Assembly (NCBI RefSeq): GCF_030770395.1
Contig: NZ_CP132480.1
Location: 5,394,223-5,458,222, forward strand
From: Telluria beijingensis
GTDB taxonomy: Bacteria > Pseudomonadota > Gammaproteobacteria > Burkholderiales > Burkholderiaceae_D
Reading direction: 5' to 3'
DNA: 64,000 nucleotides
This document shows, one piece after another, positions 34,822-44,467 of the stretch; within the stretch, counting starts at the first letter, position 1; every line of letters begins with the position of its first letter. The notes under the pieces were generated by a model, which was not told where the DNA came from, made no database searches, and worked only from the letters and a program-made list of their open reading frames with translations. A program made the position numbers and the translations under genes.

Positions 34822-35628
34822 ATGTGGATCGATACCCACGTCCACCTTGACGCGCGCGAATACGGCGGCGACGGCGCCGGCGTCGCGCTCAGGGCGCAGC
34901 AGGTCGGGGTGTCGATGATCGTGATCGTGGCGGTCGAGCGGGGTAATTTCGACGCCGTGGCCGGCCTGGCGCATGGCAGTCCGAACGCCTGCTATGCCTT
35001 GGGCATACACCCGATCTGCGTGCCGCAGGCCCGCGACGAGGATCTCGATCATATGCGTTCCCGGGTCGAGGCGGCGATGAGCGACCCGCGCTTTGTCGGC
35101 ATCGGCGAGATCGGGCTCGATTTCTTCCTGCCCGAGCTGACCACCCCCGAGATGCGCGAGAAACAGGAACGGTTCTTCCGCGAGCAGTTGCGCATCGCGC
35201 GTGACTTCGACCTGCCGGTACTCACCCACGTGCGGCGCTCGCAAGACCAGGTGCTCAAGCACCTGCGCCAGATTCGCCCAGGTGGGGGGATCGCCCATGC
35301 TTTCAACGGCAGTTTCCAGCAGGCTCAGAATTTCATTGACCTCGGATTCCACCTGGGATTCGGCGGCAACATGACCTTCACGCGCGCGCTGCAGATCCGG
35401 CGCCTGGCGGCCGAGCTGCCGCTGGAATCGATCGTGCTCGAAACCGACTCGCCCGACATCGCGCCGAGCTGGATTCATCCGGGACGCAACAGTCCCGAAC
35501 AGCTCCCCGCCATCGGCGCCACCCTGGCGGAACTGCGCGGCATCGGTGTCGACGAGGTCCGTATTGCGGCATATCGGGCTTCGATCGCCGCGATCCCCCG
35601 TCTTTCCGGACTGTGTGGCGTCGTGTAG
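34822..35628 (+). CDS. tatD: TatD family metal-dependent DNase
   Basis: 268 residues. It is a TIM-barrel deoxyribonuclease with metal ligands in DTHVHLD, GIGEIGLDFF, VLTHVR, AHAFNGS and ETDSPD. It starts 3 bp after lolD, so it is co-transcribed. lolD-tatD-comEC is a common gene order in Burkholderiales; here comEC follows only after a 6.4-kb T6SS module. Confidence 0.93.
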   Translation: MWIDTHVHLDAREYGGDGAGVALRAQQVGVSMIVIVAVERGNFDAVAGLAHGSPNACYALGIHPICVPQARDEDLDHMRSRVEAAMSDPRFVGIGEIGLDFFLPELTTPEMREKQERFFREQLRIARDFDLPVLTHVRRSQDQVLKHLRQIRPGGGIAHAFNGSFQQAQNFIDLGFHLGFGGNMTFTRALQIRRLAAELPLESIVLETDSPDIAPSWIHPGRNSPEQLPAIGATLAELRGIGVDEVRIAAYRASIAAIPRLSGLCGVV

Positions 35629-35757
35629 ACGACAGTCAGCCTAAAGGGAAGTTCAGGCAATCTCACTCGATAGTTGCTGACACCCGCCAAATCCCGTTCC
35701 TGCCTGCCGTGACATGATGTGCTTCCTCATGAGTGCATCACTGGACGGGAGACGGAT

Positions 35758-38580
35758 GTGGACAGCGCGAGCGAATTCCTGCGCATGCTGCAGCACGAGA
35801 AATCGCTGACGACGGCCCACCGGCCGATCCGCCTGCGTCTTGGCCATGCCGACCACCTTGCCGATGAAATCCTGCTGCCGCAGCGGGTCAGCGGCACCGA
35901 GGCCGTGTGCGGCCACCTCGAATACGTCGTCACCTGCGTCGCCTCGACGCCGCGCCTGCCGCTCAAGGAACTGATCGCGCTGCCGGCCGAGATCCAGTTC
36001 GTCACCGACCGCGGCCAGCTGCGCAGCGCCTGCGGCATCGTGGCCGAGGCGCGCGCCGGCGACTACGACGGCGGCCTGGGCGTCTACCAGCTGGTGATCC
36101 GCGACGCGCTGGCGATCATGGAAAAGCGCGTCAACAGCCGCGTGTTCCGCTACCAGAACGAGCTCGAGATCGTGCAGGTGCTGTTCGACGAATGGCGCCA
36201 GTCGAACGGCGTGCTGGCCAGCGCCTTCGAGTACGAGCTCGATCCGCTGTTCGACATGCGCCAGTTCCCGCCGCGCGAACAGACCATGCAGTACAACGAA
36301 TCCGACGCCGCTTTTGTCCGTCGCCTGCTGCGCCGGCGCGGCGTGGCCTGGACCTTCCGGCCCGGCCATGCGCGCACCCGCACGCTCGAGGTCGAGCGCG
36401 ACGCCTCGCCGGTGCACACGCTGGTATTGTTCGCCGATGCCAATTCGCTGCCGCGCAACGGCGCCGGCACCGTGCGCTACCACCGCGGCGGCGCCACCGA
36501 AGACCGCGACACCATCGTCTCCTGGAGCGCCGCGCGCCGCCTGCAGGCGGGCAGCACCACGCGCCACAGCTGGGACTACCGCAACCCGCTCGGCACCCAG
36601 TTCATGACCGCCACCGCGCGCAGCATGGCCGACCAGGGCCGCAACGGCAACCAGCTCGCCGCCAGCCTCGACGATTACCAGGTCGAGATGCCGCATGCCG
36701 GCAGCGACGTCGAAGACCACTGGCGCCTGGGACAGGTGCGCATGAACCGCCACGAGTTCGAGACCAAGTGCTTCCATGGCGAGGGCAGCGTGCGCGACCT
36801 GCGCGCCGGCGAATGGTTCACCCTGAGCGGCCATCCCGAGATCGACACCCACCCGGTCGCAGAGCGCGATTTCCTGGTCACCGCCCTCCACATCGAGGCC
36901 GAGAACAACCTGCCGGCCGACGTCTCGGCCCGCGTGCGGCGCCTGATGGGGGCGTGGCTGGAGGGGGGCGCCTTTCCGGAGGCGCCGCCGTCGCTCGATG
37001 CGGTGCGCGTGCGGGTCGGCTTCGACGCGGTACGGCGCGGCATCCCGCTGGTGCCCAGCTTCGATCCGCGCCTCGACCTGCCGCATCCGCAGCTGCAAAG
37101 CGCGATCGTCACCGGCCCGCCGGGCGAGGAAGTGCACTGCGACGCGCTGGGACGGGTCAAGATCCGCTTTCCCGGCATGCGCACCAGCGACCACCGCCAT
37201 GCCCATGGCGCGGGCGCGTCCGACACGCCGGCCGATTCGGCCTGGGTGCGGGTGGCGTCCAACTGGGCCGGGGCCGGGCCGGGCAGCCAGCAGCAGTCCG
37301 GCACGCTCGGCCTGCCGCGGGTCGGCACCGAGGTGCTGGTGGCCTTCATGGGCGGCGACCCCGACCGGCCGGTGATCCTGTCGCAGCTGTACAACCAGCG
37401 TTCGCAGCCGCCGGCGCTGAGCCGGGCGGGGGAGTTGCCGGGCAATCGCTACCTGTCCGGGATGCGTAGCCGCGAGATCGGCGGGGCGCGTGGCGGCCAG
37501 CTGCTGTTCGACGATACCCCGGGCCAGATCGCAGTGCAGCTCGCCAGCGAGCACGCGGGTTCCGAACTGAACCTGGGCTGGCTGTCCGAACCGCGCGCCA
37601 ACGGCCAGGCCGGCCCGCGCGGCGAAGGCGCCGAACTGCGCAGCGACAAGGCGGTGGCGCTGCGCGGCGGTGAAGGCATCCTGCTCAGTGCGGGCGGCAA
37701 GCATGACGAGGCCGGCTCCCAGCTCGAGCGCGCCGGCCTGGTGGGCATCGTGGAGGCGATGCACGGCGTGCTGGACACGCTCGGGCGGCTGGCCGGCGAC
37801 CATGGCGAGAACGAAGAAGCGAGGCCGCGCCTGGACGCGCTGGCCGAACGGCTGCGCCAATGGCACGATGGATCGAACGTGGCGCCAGGCGCGGGCAAGG
37901 GCGGCGAACCGGTGGTGGCGGTGAGCGCTCCCGCCGGCGTGGCGATCGCCAGCGACGACAGCATCGTGCTGGGAGCCCAGGCCAAGGTCGACATCGTGTC
38001 GACCGGCGACGCCGAACTGGCCACCGGCCGCAGCCTGTTCCTGCGCGCCTCGCGCGCGCTCAGCATGTTCGCCTATGAACTGGGCATGAAGCTGATCGCG
38101 GCGCGCGGCGACATCGTCGTGGAAACCCACCGCGGCGATATCGAGATCAAGTCGTCCAGCCGCATCCGGCTGATCGCCGCCACCGGCATCGAGCTGGAGG
38201 CGCCGACCGTCAAGGTGGTGTCGCAAGGCACCCAGACCGACTGGGACGGCGGCACGATCACGCACCAGAGCAGCGGCAAGCACGTGGTGAGGGCGGCCGG
38301 CATCGAACACCTGTCCCCGGGCGGGGGCGCCCCGGCCGGCCTGCACTTGCCGGCGACCGAGCTGGAGACCGACGAGCGGATCGTCGTGTTCGACCGCCAG
38401 ACCAATCTGCCGGCCCGCGGGCAACGCTACGTCGCCCGCCACGAGGATGGCACGCGCATCCAGGGCGTCACCGACGACGAGGGACGCACCAGTATCCTGA
38501 GCAGCTACGCGATGGGCGATATCGAAATCCGCCTGTTGCCCGACGACGAACCAGACGATCCCGGTGCGGGCCGGGCATGA
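35758..38580 (+). CDS. Type VI secretion tip protein VgrG with DUF2345 and transthyretin-like C-terminal extension
   Basis: 940 residues. It forms the trimeric spike on the Hcp tube. The N-terminal gp27-like part (1 to about 390) has the phage late-control domain pattern (LPLKELIALPAEIQF, LDPLFDMRQFPPREQTMQYNESDAAFVRRLLRRRG). The gp5-like OB part includes VRIRFP-type KIRFPGMR and 'SAWVRVASNWAGAGPGSQQ', 'GTEVLVAFMGGDPDRPVI'. DUF2345 follows (about 610-840). The last 70 residues (VFDRQTNLPARGQRYVARHE..., GVTDDEGRTSIL) resemble the transthyretin-like domain that recruits Tle lipase effectors in other VgrG proteins. The GTG at 35758 follows GGGAGACGGAT. The stop overlaps the effector start (ATGA). 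Confidence 0.94.
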   Translation: MDSASEFLRMLQHEKSLTTAHRPIRLRLGHADHLADEILLPQRVSGTEAVCGHLEYVVTCVASTPRLPLKELIALPAEIQFVTDRGQLRSACGIVAEARAGDYDGGLGVYQLVIRDALAIMEKRVNSRVFRYQNELEIVQVLFDEWRQSNGVLASAFEYELDPLFDMRQFPPREQTMQYNESDAAFVRRLLRRRGVAWTFRPGHARTRTLEVERDASPVHTLVLFADANSLPRNGAGTVRYHRGGATEDRDTIVSWSAARRLQAGSTTRHSWDYRNPLGTQFMTATARSMADQGRNGNQLAASLDDYQVEMPHAGSDVEDHWRLGQVRMNRHEFETKCFHGEGSVRDLRAGEWFTLSGHPEIDTHPVAERDFLVTALHIEAENNLPADVSARVRRLMGAWLEGGAFPEAPPSLDAVRVRVGFDAVRRGIPLVPSFDPRLDLPHPQLQSAIVTGPPGEEVHCDALGRVKIRFPGMRTSDHRHAHGAGASDTPADSAWVRVASNWAGAGPGSQQQSGTLGLPRVGTEVLVAFMGGDPDRPVILSQLYNQRSQPPALSRAGELPGNRYLSGMRSREIGGARGGQLLFDDTPGQIAVQLASEHAGSELNLGWLSEPRANGQAGPRGEGAELRSDKAVALRGGEGILLSAGGKHDEAGSQLERAGLVGIVEAMHGVLDTLGRLAGDHGENEEARPRLDALAERLRQWHDGSNVAPGAGKGGEPVVAVSAPAGVAIASDDSIVLGAQAKVDIVSTGDAELATGRSLFLRASRALSMFAYELGMKLIAARGDIVVETHRGDIEIKSSSRIRLIAATGIELEAPTVKVVSQGTQTDWDGGTITHQSSGKHVVRAAGIEHLSPGGGAPAGLHLPATELETDERIVVFDRQTNLPARGQRYVARHEDGTRIQGVTDDEGRTSILSSYAMGDIEIRLLPDDEPDDPGAGRA

Positions 38581-40280
38581 AGGAGCCGACCCGTCCAATT
38601 CCCCAGCCGACTGTCGACCGCGATGGAAGCCTGGTGGCGCATACGGTTGCAACGCCGACGGCCTTCAAGGTGAGGGCCAAGGTGACGATCGGGTCGCGCA
38701 AGGTGATTCCGGTGATATTCGTGCCCGGGATTATGGGGTCGAATCTGCGGGCGCGGGGCGATATGAAAGCCAGGAAGGACGATATCCTCGCACCGGGCGA
38801 ACCGGCGTGGCGACCGCCAAACGGCATCGTCGAAGGCTTCTGGGAGGCGCGCAAGTGGGCAGGGCGATCGCCTTCCGAACGGCAGCGTATCCTGGACGCC
38901 AGTGTTCTGGAAGTCGATCCAAATGGTCAACTGGCCTTTGCTCCGAATACGTTCGATCCCGCAACGTTGCGCGAACGGGGTTGGGGAGAGGTGCATGCGG
39001 GTTCCTATGGCGCCCTGCTGATCGACTTGCAGAGACACCTCGACAAGACCTTCCAGATTTCCCCACGTGGCGATCGCGAGATTCGCCATTTCTGGCTTCG
39101 AGTCATGCAATCCCAACCGGAATCCTGGGGTGTACGCAAGATCGAGAAAGTGACTGAAGCCGAACTCGAAAAATACGCGTCCTATCAGTACCCGGTTTAT
39201 GCGTTTGGCTATAACTGGCTTGAATCGTGTGAGAAATCAGCGCAGCGATTGCGAGCACGCATCGACCAGATCAAGAAGTTTTGGACTGATCGAAAGCATG
39301 AGTGTGGAAAGGTCATCTTGGTCACCCATTCCATGGGCGGCCTGGTGGCCCGTGCGTGCGCACGGTTGAGTTCGCCAGGCGACGGTAGCGCGCCGGATAT
39401 CGCCGGAATCATCCATGCCGCGATGCCTGCGCTCGGGGCACCGGTGACTTACCGGCGAATTGCATGCGGTACCGAAGGAGGGCGGTATGTCAATGGACTT
39501 GGCGATAATCTGAAGGCAGGTGCCGTGATGGACATTGCCGGCGAGAGTGCTGCAGATACGACACCCATCATGGCTCTTTCGCCGGGAGTCCTCCAATTGT
39601 TGCCAAACCACCAGTATCCCGCTCCCTGGCTACTCATCAAGACGATTCGGTCGGTCAACCGACGGGACGACGTACGTGACTTGCTCGCCCTCCCGGATGG
39701 TAATCCCTACGATTTCTATCGCGATATGAAGTCCTGGTACAGGATGATCGATCCAGGTCTCGCGGACCCGGCAAAACGCTTCAAGGATTCAGAGCGCAGC
39801 GTGGCGGATGCGATATCGGATGCCATTAATGAAGCTGAATATTTTCACACCAGGTTGCTGACTACACAGGATGCCAAGAAAGGACAAACCCCTTACTACC
39901 ATCCGAATACCTATGCCTTCCATGGCGCAGACAAATCCCTGAAGGCGTATGGACAGATTCGCTGGGTTGCGCGGGAGCAATCGGTCAGCCCCGCTGCGCT
40001 CACGCCGTCGGGTATCCGGAACGGGCAGCTCACGTCGATTAACGAGCAAGGGGCCCGCGAGGTGCGCATTGGCCAGGACCTGCAATTGCGCTTTTCGGTA
40101 TGGCCGGAGGATGCACATGGCGACGAAACGGTCCCGGTCCAGTCTGGAGCCGGCCCTACGGCATATATACGACAGATGTTCGCGCCGGCAGGATTGCGCC
40201 ATCAAGACAGCCTTCAGCCCGAGACAATGCGCCTCCTGGTACGGCATCTCATCGTCAAGATCGTACAGGATGTCCAATGA
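38577..40280 (+). CDS. Predicted T6SS lipase effector, alpha/beta hydrolase (Tle4-like)
   Basis: 567 residues. An LCAT/PGAP1-like alpha/beta hydrolase: VPGIMGSNLR (49-58) supplies the oxyanion loop, VTHSMGG holds the nucleophile Ser252, GDETVP gives a candidate Asp517 and LRHQD a candidate His542. The usual first Gly of GxSxG is Thr here. There is no signal peptide, as expected for T6SS cargo. ATGA overlaps couple it to vgrG before and the Tli4-like gene after it. Together these support a Tle4-like antibacterial phospholipase delivered by this VgrG; the enzymatic specificity is inferred. GC content is lower than in vgrG. Confidence 0.84.
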   Translation: MKEPTRPIPQPTVDRDGSLVAHTVATPTAFKVRAKVTIGSRKVIPVIFVPGIMGSNLRARGDMKARKDDILAPGEPAWRPPNGIVEGFWEARKWAGRSPSERQRILDASVLEVDPNGQLAFAPNTFDPATLRERGWGEVHAGSYGALLIDLQRHLDKTFQISPRGDREIRHFWLRVMQSQPESWGVRKIEKVTEAELEKYASYQYPVYAFGYNWLESCEKSAQRLRARIDQIKKFWTDRKHECGKVILVTHSMGGLVARACARLSSPGDGSAPDIAGIIHAAMPALGAPVTYRRIACGTEGGRYVNGLGDNLKAGAVMDIAGESAADTTPIMALSPGVLQLLPNHQYPAPWLLIKTIRSVNRRDDVRDLLALPDGNPYDFYRDMKSWYRMIDPGLADPAKRFKDSERSVADAISDAINEAEYFHTRLLTTQDAKKGQTPYYHPNTYAFHGADKSLKAYGQIRWVAREQSVSPAALTPSGIRNGQLTSINEQGAREVRIGQDLQLRFSVWPEDAHGDETVPVQSGAGPTAYIRQMFAPAGLRHQDSLQPETMRLLVRHLIVKIVQDVQ

Positions 40281-41998
40281 AACGGGTTCGCGGCCGGCGC
40301 GTGCGTTGGGTATGTGGGCTCACGGCGGTGGTATTGGCACTGACGTCGTTTCTTGCCAACTCGGTGCAAACGGTGCATGACAAGCAGAAGGTGGCAAAAA
40401 TGACGGAGAAAATGAGAACAGTTTGCCTCGGCCGTTTTCTGATCGATTTACCTGCCGATGCGCCAGTCAAAGTCAAATATGGGTCTGTGGGTGGCCTGGA
40501 TATTGAAACTATTTCAGCCGAGTCCGATGAAGAGTTTGCCGAACGGTTGCGGCAAGCGGAACTTGACATGGCGGAGGCGACCAATAGGGAGGGGCGACCA
40601 AGCCTGGAATCCAGCAAGGAAATCGCGGTAGATACCGGCCAGGGAAAAATCTTTATCTATAACCGGCGGCGAACGAAGGTGCTGGAGGATCATGAATTCG
40701 TCTTCAGCGAAAATGTCGCTCTTCTCAGCATGCTGCGGTTTCCTGATTTAAGTGTCACTGGTGAAATCGAATGGGTCGCACCTCGTAACCTTCCCAGAGT
40801 GTCCAGTATCCTGAATTTCATTCGCCCGCTCAATGAAGGGGAGATTCCGCGTGAGAGCGGATTTTGCCTGGGACATGCGATCGTCCTCGACCCCTACGAT
40901 CACGATAATCGCGAAAGCGCCGTCATGTTCGCCGGGTTGCCGGGGCATCCAGATGTGAACATCGTTCTTTCTTCGATGGCGGGCGCCAGCCCGGCGCCAG
41001 GGTTGCTTGAGCGTAATGCAAAAGCGGAGGCGCGCGAGCCAATTTATATGCGACTGGCGTTCAGTAATTTGCGTGAGCATAAACGTGTCATCAATGGACT
41101 GGAGGGAGAAGAACTGGTGCTGCGCATACGTGAGCCAAGTTTTACGACGGGCTACTCGTTCCAGTGGGAGATGGCCGGGAAACAGGACGATGTCCACACA
41201 CCGACATTGAAACTGGAGCTCGAGTCCGGGGTAAATCCGGTTGCAGGCGGCAAGCCTGTCCAATCCACGCTCACTGAAGAGGCAATGTTTGAACTTTGGG
41301 AAAGTATTGTGAGTAGCATCCGCTTGCGGCCCTATCAGGAGGCGAAGACGGCAGTTTCCGAAGAGCCCCACATTGCACTGGGTGCGAGCGTCCTGGCGGG
41401 AGAGGTCTGCCCACAGACTGGCTGGTGGCAATGCGCGGATGGGGGCGGTGACGTGAGTGTCCTTGGCGGCCAGCGCCAGTTCATCAAGCAGGGCCAAACC
41501 ATGCCGCAAGCACTCCTGCTGCCACAGCAGACGATGTGGCAGCGCCTGCGGGGTGTGCAGCCGAGTTATGAAAGCAGGAATTCGACATTATGGGCGCTGG
41601 TAGACAAGCGCAGCAGTAGTCGGATCACGCATCAGAGTGGACTCGAGCAGGCCGTAGCCACGCAGGATTTCCTCAACTTCCCGGCTGGAACAGGGCCTGC
41701 TGGAAGTTTTCAGGCCCCGATCGGCAGCATTGCAAGGACTGGCGCCGCCTGCCCGGCCAGTGGATGGTGGCGCTGCGAAGACAGCCATGCACTCGATGGA
41801 ACCCGCTGGTTTGCAGCCGGGAGCCTGCTTCCAGCTGCAACTTTCCGCGCACACCTCGCGAGGCGGAGTGGCGGACATCCTGAGCTGATTCATCGGCGAA
41901 GCGCATGGCAGCTTGTACGTGTCGACGCCGATCCTCTCCCCGGCGTCGTCGCAGATCCAGCAACATCACAGGACTTCGATGACACGTCAAGAGCATGA
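40277..41998 (+). CDS. Tli4-like T6SS immunity protein with two C-terminal CPxxGWWxC repeats
   Basis: 573 residues. An N-terminal signal or anchor (VRWVCGLTAVVLALTSFLANS) directs it to the periplasm. The region 45 to about 375 (RTVCLGRFLIDLPADAPV...) matches the Tli4-type immunity pattern. The last 190 residues hold two related units starting CPQTGWWQC (about 435) and CPASGWWRC (about 530). Each continues with 'GQRQFIKQGQTMPQALL...W' or a close equivalent, and each could form a disulphide. The immunity protein should block self-intoxication by the lipase encoded just before it. The start overlaps the effector stop (ATGA). Confidence 0.82.
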   Translation: MKRVRGRRVRWVCGLTAVVLALTSFLANSVQTVHDKQKVAKMTEKMRTVCLGRFLIDLPADAPVKVKYGSVGGLDIETISAESDEEFAERLRQAELDMAEATNREGRPSLESSKEIAVDTGQGKIFIYNRRRTKVLEDHEFVFSENVALLSMLRFPDLSVTGEIEWVAPRNLPRVSSILNFIRPLNEGEIPRESGFCLGHAIVLDPYDHDNRESAVMFAGLPGHPDVNIVLSSMAGASPAPGLLERNAKAEAREPIYMRLAFSNLREHKRVINGLEGEELVLRIREPSFTTGYSFQWEMAGKQDDVHTPTLKLELESGVNPVAGGKPVQSTLTEEAMFELWESIVSSIRLRPYQEAKTAVSEEPHIALGASVLAGEVCPQTGWWQCADGGGDVSVLGGQRQFIKQGQTMPQALLLPQQTMWQRLRGVQPSYESRNSTLWALVDKRSSSRITHQSGLEQAVATQDFLNFPAGTGPAGSFQAPIGSIARTGAACPASGWWRCEDSHALDGTRWFAAGSLLPAATFRAHLARRSGGHPELIHRRSAWQLVRVDADPLPGVVADPATSQDFDDTSRA

Positions 41999-42097
41999 AG
42001 TTCATCGCCCCCCCGGCTTGTTCGATCCGAGGGAGCGGATCGCCAGCAGCATGCGATTGCGCCCCACAATAGCCGGCCGTCGGTAGCACGCCCCACG

Positions 42098-44449
42098 ATG
42101 CGCAGCGCGATCCTCGCGTTCGCCGCCGGCGCCGCCTGGCTCCAGCTCCAGGCCGCGCTGCCGTCGGCGACCGCGCTGCTGGCCTGCACGGCGGCGACGA
42201 TCACGGCCTGCCTCCTGCTGCGCGGCCTTGCGCGAACGATCGCCACCGGCCTCCTGCTCGGCGTCTGCTGGTCCGCCGCCATCGCCCACCTGGCCCTGCG
42301 CGACGCCTTGCCCCACAAGGACGAAGGCCGCGACATCGCCGTCACCGGCACGATCGCCAGTCTCCCGCACCGCTTCGACGGCGGCGTGCGCTTCCACTTC
42401 GACGTCGAGCGAACCGACACCCGCGACGCCACCGTCCCGTCCCGAATCGTGCTGTCCTGGTACGGCGCCACCGCCGCCGATCCCGCTTTCATCCACCCCG
42501 GCGAACGCTGGCGCCTCGTGGTGCGCCTGCAGCGCCCGCACGGCAACGCCAATCCCCATGGTTTCGACTACGAAGCCTGGCTGCTGGAGCAGGGCGTGCG
42601 CGCCACCGGCTACGTGCGCCCGGCAGGCAGCAGCAACGCGCGCCTGGACGACTGGAGCCCGGGCGCAGGCCATGCGATCGAACGCGCGCGCGGCTACCTG
42701 CGCACCCGCATCCTGGCCATCCTGGACGGTCAACCCTATGCCGGCGTCATCGTCGCCCTGGTCATCGGCGACCAGCGTGGCATCGACCAGGACGACTGGG
42801 ATGTGTTCAACCGCACCGGCATCAGCCACCTTGTCTCGATTTCGGGCCTGCACATCACGATGGTGGCCGGCCTCGCCGCCTGGATCGCAGCGAGCCTGTG
42901 GCGCCGCTCGTTCTGGACCGGCGCCCAGCTGCCGCTCTTCCTGCCGGCCCAGAAGGCCGCGGCGCTGGCCGGCGCGCTGGTGGCGCTGCTGTACGTGCTG
43001 CTGGCCGGCTTCGGCGTGCCGGCCCAGCGCACCTTCTACATGCTGGCCGTGGTCGCCGTCGCGGTCTGGTGCGGCCGCATCGCGTCGAGTTCCCACGTCC
43101 TGTGCCTGGCGCTGGGCATCGTGGTGCTGCTCGACCCGTGGGCGATGCTGTGGCCGGGCTTCTGGCTGTCGTTCGGCGCCGTCGCCGCCATCCTGTATGC
43201 CTGCAGCGGCCGGCTCGGCGAGCAGACGCGCGGCTGGCGCGCCGGCCTGGTGCTCGGCGCGCGCACCCAATGGGCGGTCACCATCGGCCTGGCGCCGCTG
43301 ACCTTGCTGCTGTTCGGCCAGGTTTCGCTCGTCAGCCCGCTCGCGAACGCGGTGGCGATTCCCGTCATCAGCCTGTTCGTCACACCGCTGGCGCTGGTCG
43401 GCAGCATCCTGCCGTCGCCGCTGGCCGACCTGGCGCTGGGCGCGGCCCACCTGGCAATCGCGCTGCTGGCCTGGCCCCTGCAATGGCTGGCCGCGCCGGC
43501 GCTGGCGGTATGGACCGCGCCGGCGCCATCCGCCTGGATCCTGGCGCTGGCCCTGGTGGGCACGGCGTGGATGCTGGCGCCGCGCGGCTGGCCACAGCGC
43601 TGGGCGGGCCTCGCGGCCTGGACGCCGCTGCTGACCCAACTGCCGTCGGCGCCGCCCGCCGGCGAATTCAGCGTCACCGCCTTCGACGTCGGCCAGGGCA
43701 TGGCGCTGCTGGTCGAGACCCATCGCCACCGCCTGCTGTACGACACCGGCCCGCAATACGCCCCCGGCGCCAGCGGCGCCACCCGCGTCATCCTGCCTTA
43801 CCTGCGCGGGCGCGGGATCGGGCGCCTGGACCAACTCGTCGTGTCGCACAGCGACCTCGATCACGTCGGCGGCGCCGATGCGCTGCTCGCGACGCTCGAC
43901 GTGAAGGAACTGCGGTCGTCGCTGCCGACCGCGCACCCTTTGTTGCGCATGGCCGGGCGACAGCGGCGCTGCCAGGCCGGCCAGGTCTGGGAGTGGGATG
44001 GCGTGCGCTTCGAGATGCTCGGCCCCGATCCGGCCAGCTACGCCAACCCGCGCCTGAAGGCCAATGCGCGCAGCTGCGTGCTGCGGGTCAGCGCGCAGGG
44101 CAGGGCGATCCTGCTGGCCGGCGACATCGAGGCCGCGCAGGAGGCGGCGCTGCTCAGCGCTGGTCCGCAGCGGCTGCGCGCCGACGTGCTGCTGGCGCCG
44201 CACCACGGCAGCGGCACCTCGTCCAGCGCCGCCTTCCTGCACGCGGTCGGGCCTTCGCTGGGCATCTTCCAGGTCGGCCATCGCAACCGGTACCGGCACC
44301 CCAAGAAGGAGATCTACGCGCGCTACGCCGAGCACGGCATCCGGCGCCTGCGCACCGACGAGCGCGGCGCCGTCACGTTGCATTTCGGCCGGCAGCTGAC
44401 GGTCGACACGTATCGCGCGACGCGCGCCCGTTACTGGCACGGCCGCTGA
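42098..44449 (+). CDS. comEC: DNA internalization competence protein ComEC/Rec2
   Basis: 783 residues. It forms the inner-membrane channel for single-stranded DNA during natural transformation. A DUF4131-like N-terminal part with OB-like 'AVTGTIASLPHRFDGGVRFHFDV' is followed by the Competence membrane domain with the signature GISHLVSISGLHITMVAG. The C-terminal metallo-beta-lactamase domain (about 515-783) has FDVGQGMALL, VSHSDLDHVGG, LLAGDIE and LAPHHGSGTSSS. Length is normal for ComEC of Burkholderiales. Nothing around it suggests a defect, so the organism may be naturally competent if the other genes exist. Confidence 0.94.
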   Translation: MRSAILAFAAGAAWLQLQAALPSATALLACTAATITACLLLRGLARTIATGLLLGVCWSAAIAHLALRDALPHKDEGRDIAVTGTIASLPHRFDGGVRFHFDVERTDTRDATVPSRIVLSWYGATAADPAFIHPGERWRLVVRLQRPHGNANPHGFDYEAWLLEQGVRATGYVRPAGSSNARLDDWSPGAGHAIERARGYLRTRILAILDGQPYAGVIVALVIGDQRGIDQDDWDVFNRTGISHLVSISGLHITMVAGLAAWIAASLWRRSFWTGAQLPLFLPAQKAAALAGALVALLYVLLAGFGVPAQRTFYMLAVVAVAVWCGRIASSSHVLCLALGIVVLLDPWAMLWPGFWLSFGAVAAILYACSGRLGEQTRGWRAGLVLGARTQWAVTIGLAPLTLLLFGQVSLVSPLANAVAIPVISLFVTPLALVGSILPSPLADLALGAAHLAIALLAWPLQWLAAPALAVWTAPAPSAWILALALVGTAWMLAPRGWPQRWAGLAAWTPLLTQLPSAPPAGEFSVTAFDVGQGMALLVETHRHRLLYDTGPQYAPGASGATRVILPYLRGRGIGRLDQLVVSHSDLDHVGGADALLATLDVKELRSSLPTAHPLLRMAGRQRRCQAGQVWEWDGVRFEMLGPDPASYANPRLKANARSCVLRVSAQGRAILLAGDIEAAQEAALLSAGPQRLRADVLLAPHHGSGTSSSAAFLHAVGPSLGIFQVGHRNRYRHPKKEIYARYAEHGIRRLRTDERGAVTLHFGRQLTVDTYRATRARYWHGR

Positions 44450-44467
44450 GTCGAGTCCGCGTCGATC

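Noticed and set aside
35653..38652. 999-codon minus-strand ORF opposite vgrG
   Set aside because: It mirrors vgrG exactly in extent and has the composition of an antisense shadow; vgrG has recognisable domains and coupled neighbours.
42002..44440. 812-codon minus-strand ORF opposite comEC
   Set aside because: Gln/Arg/Gly/Ala-rich shadow of comEC, no domain.
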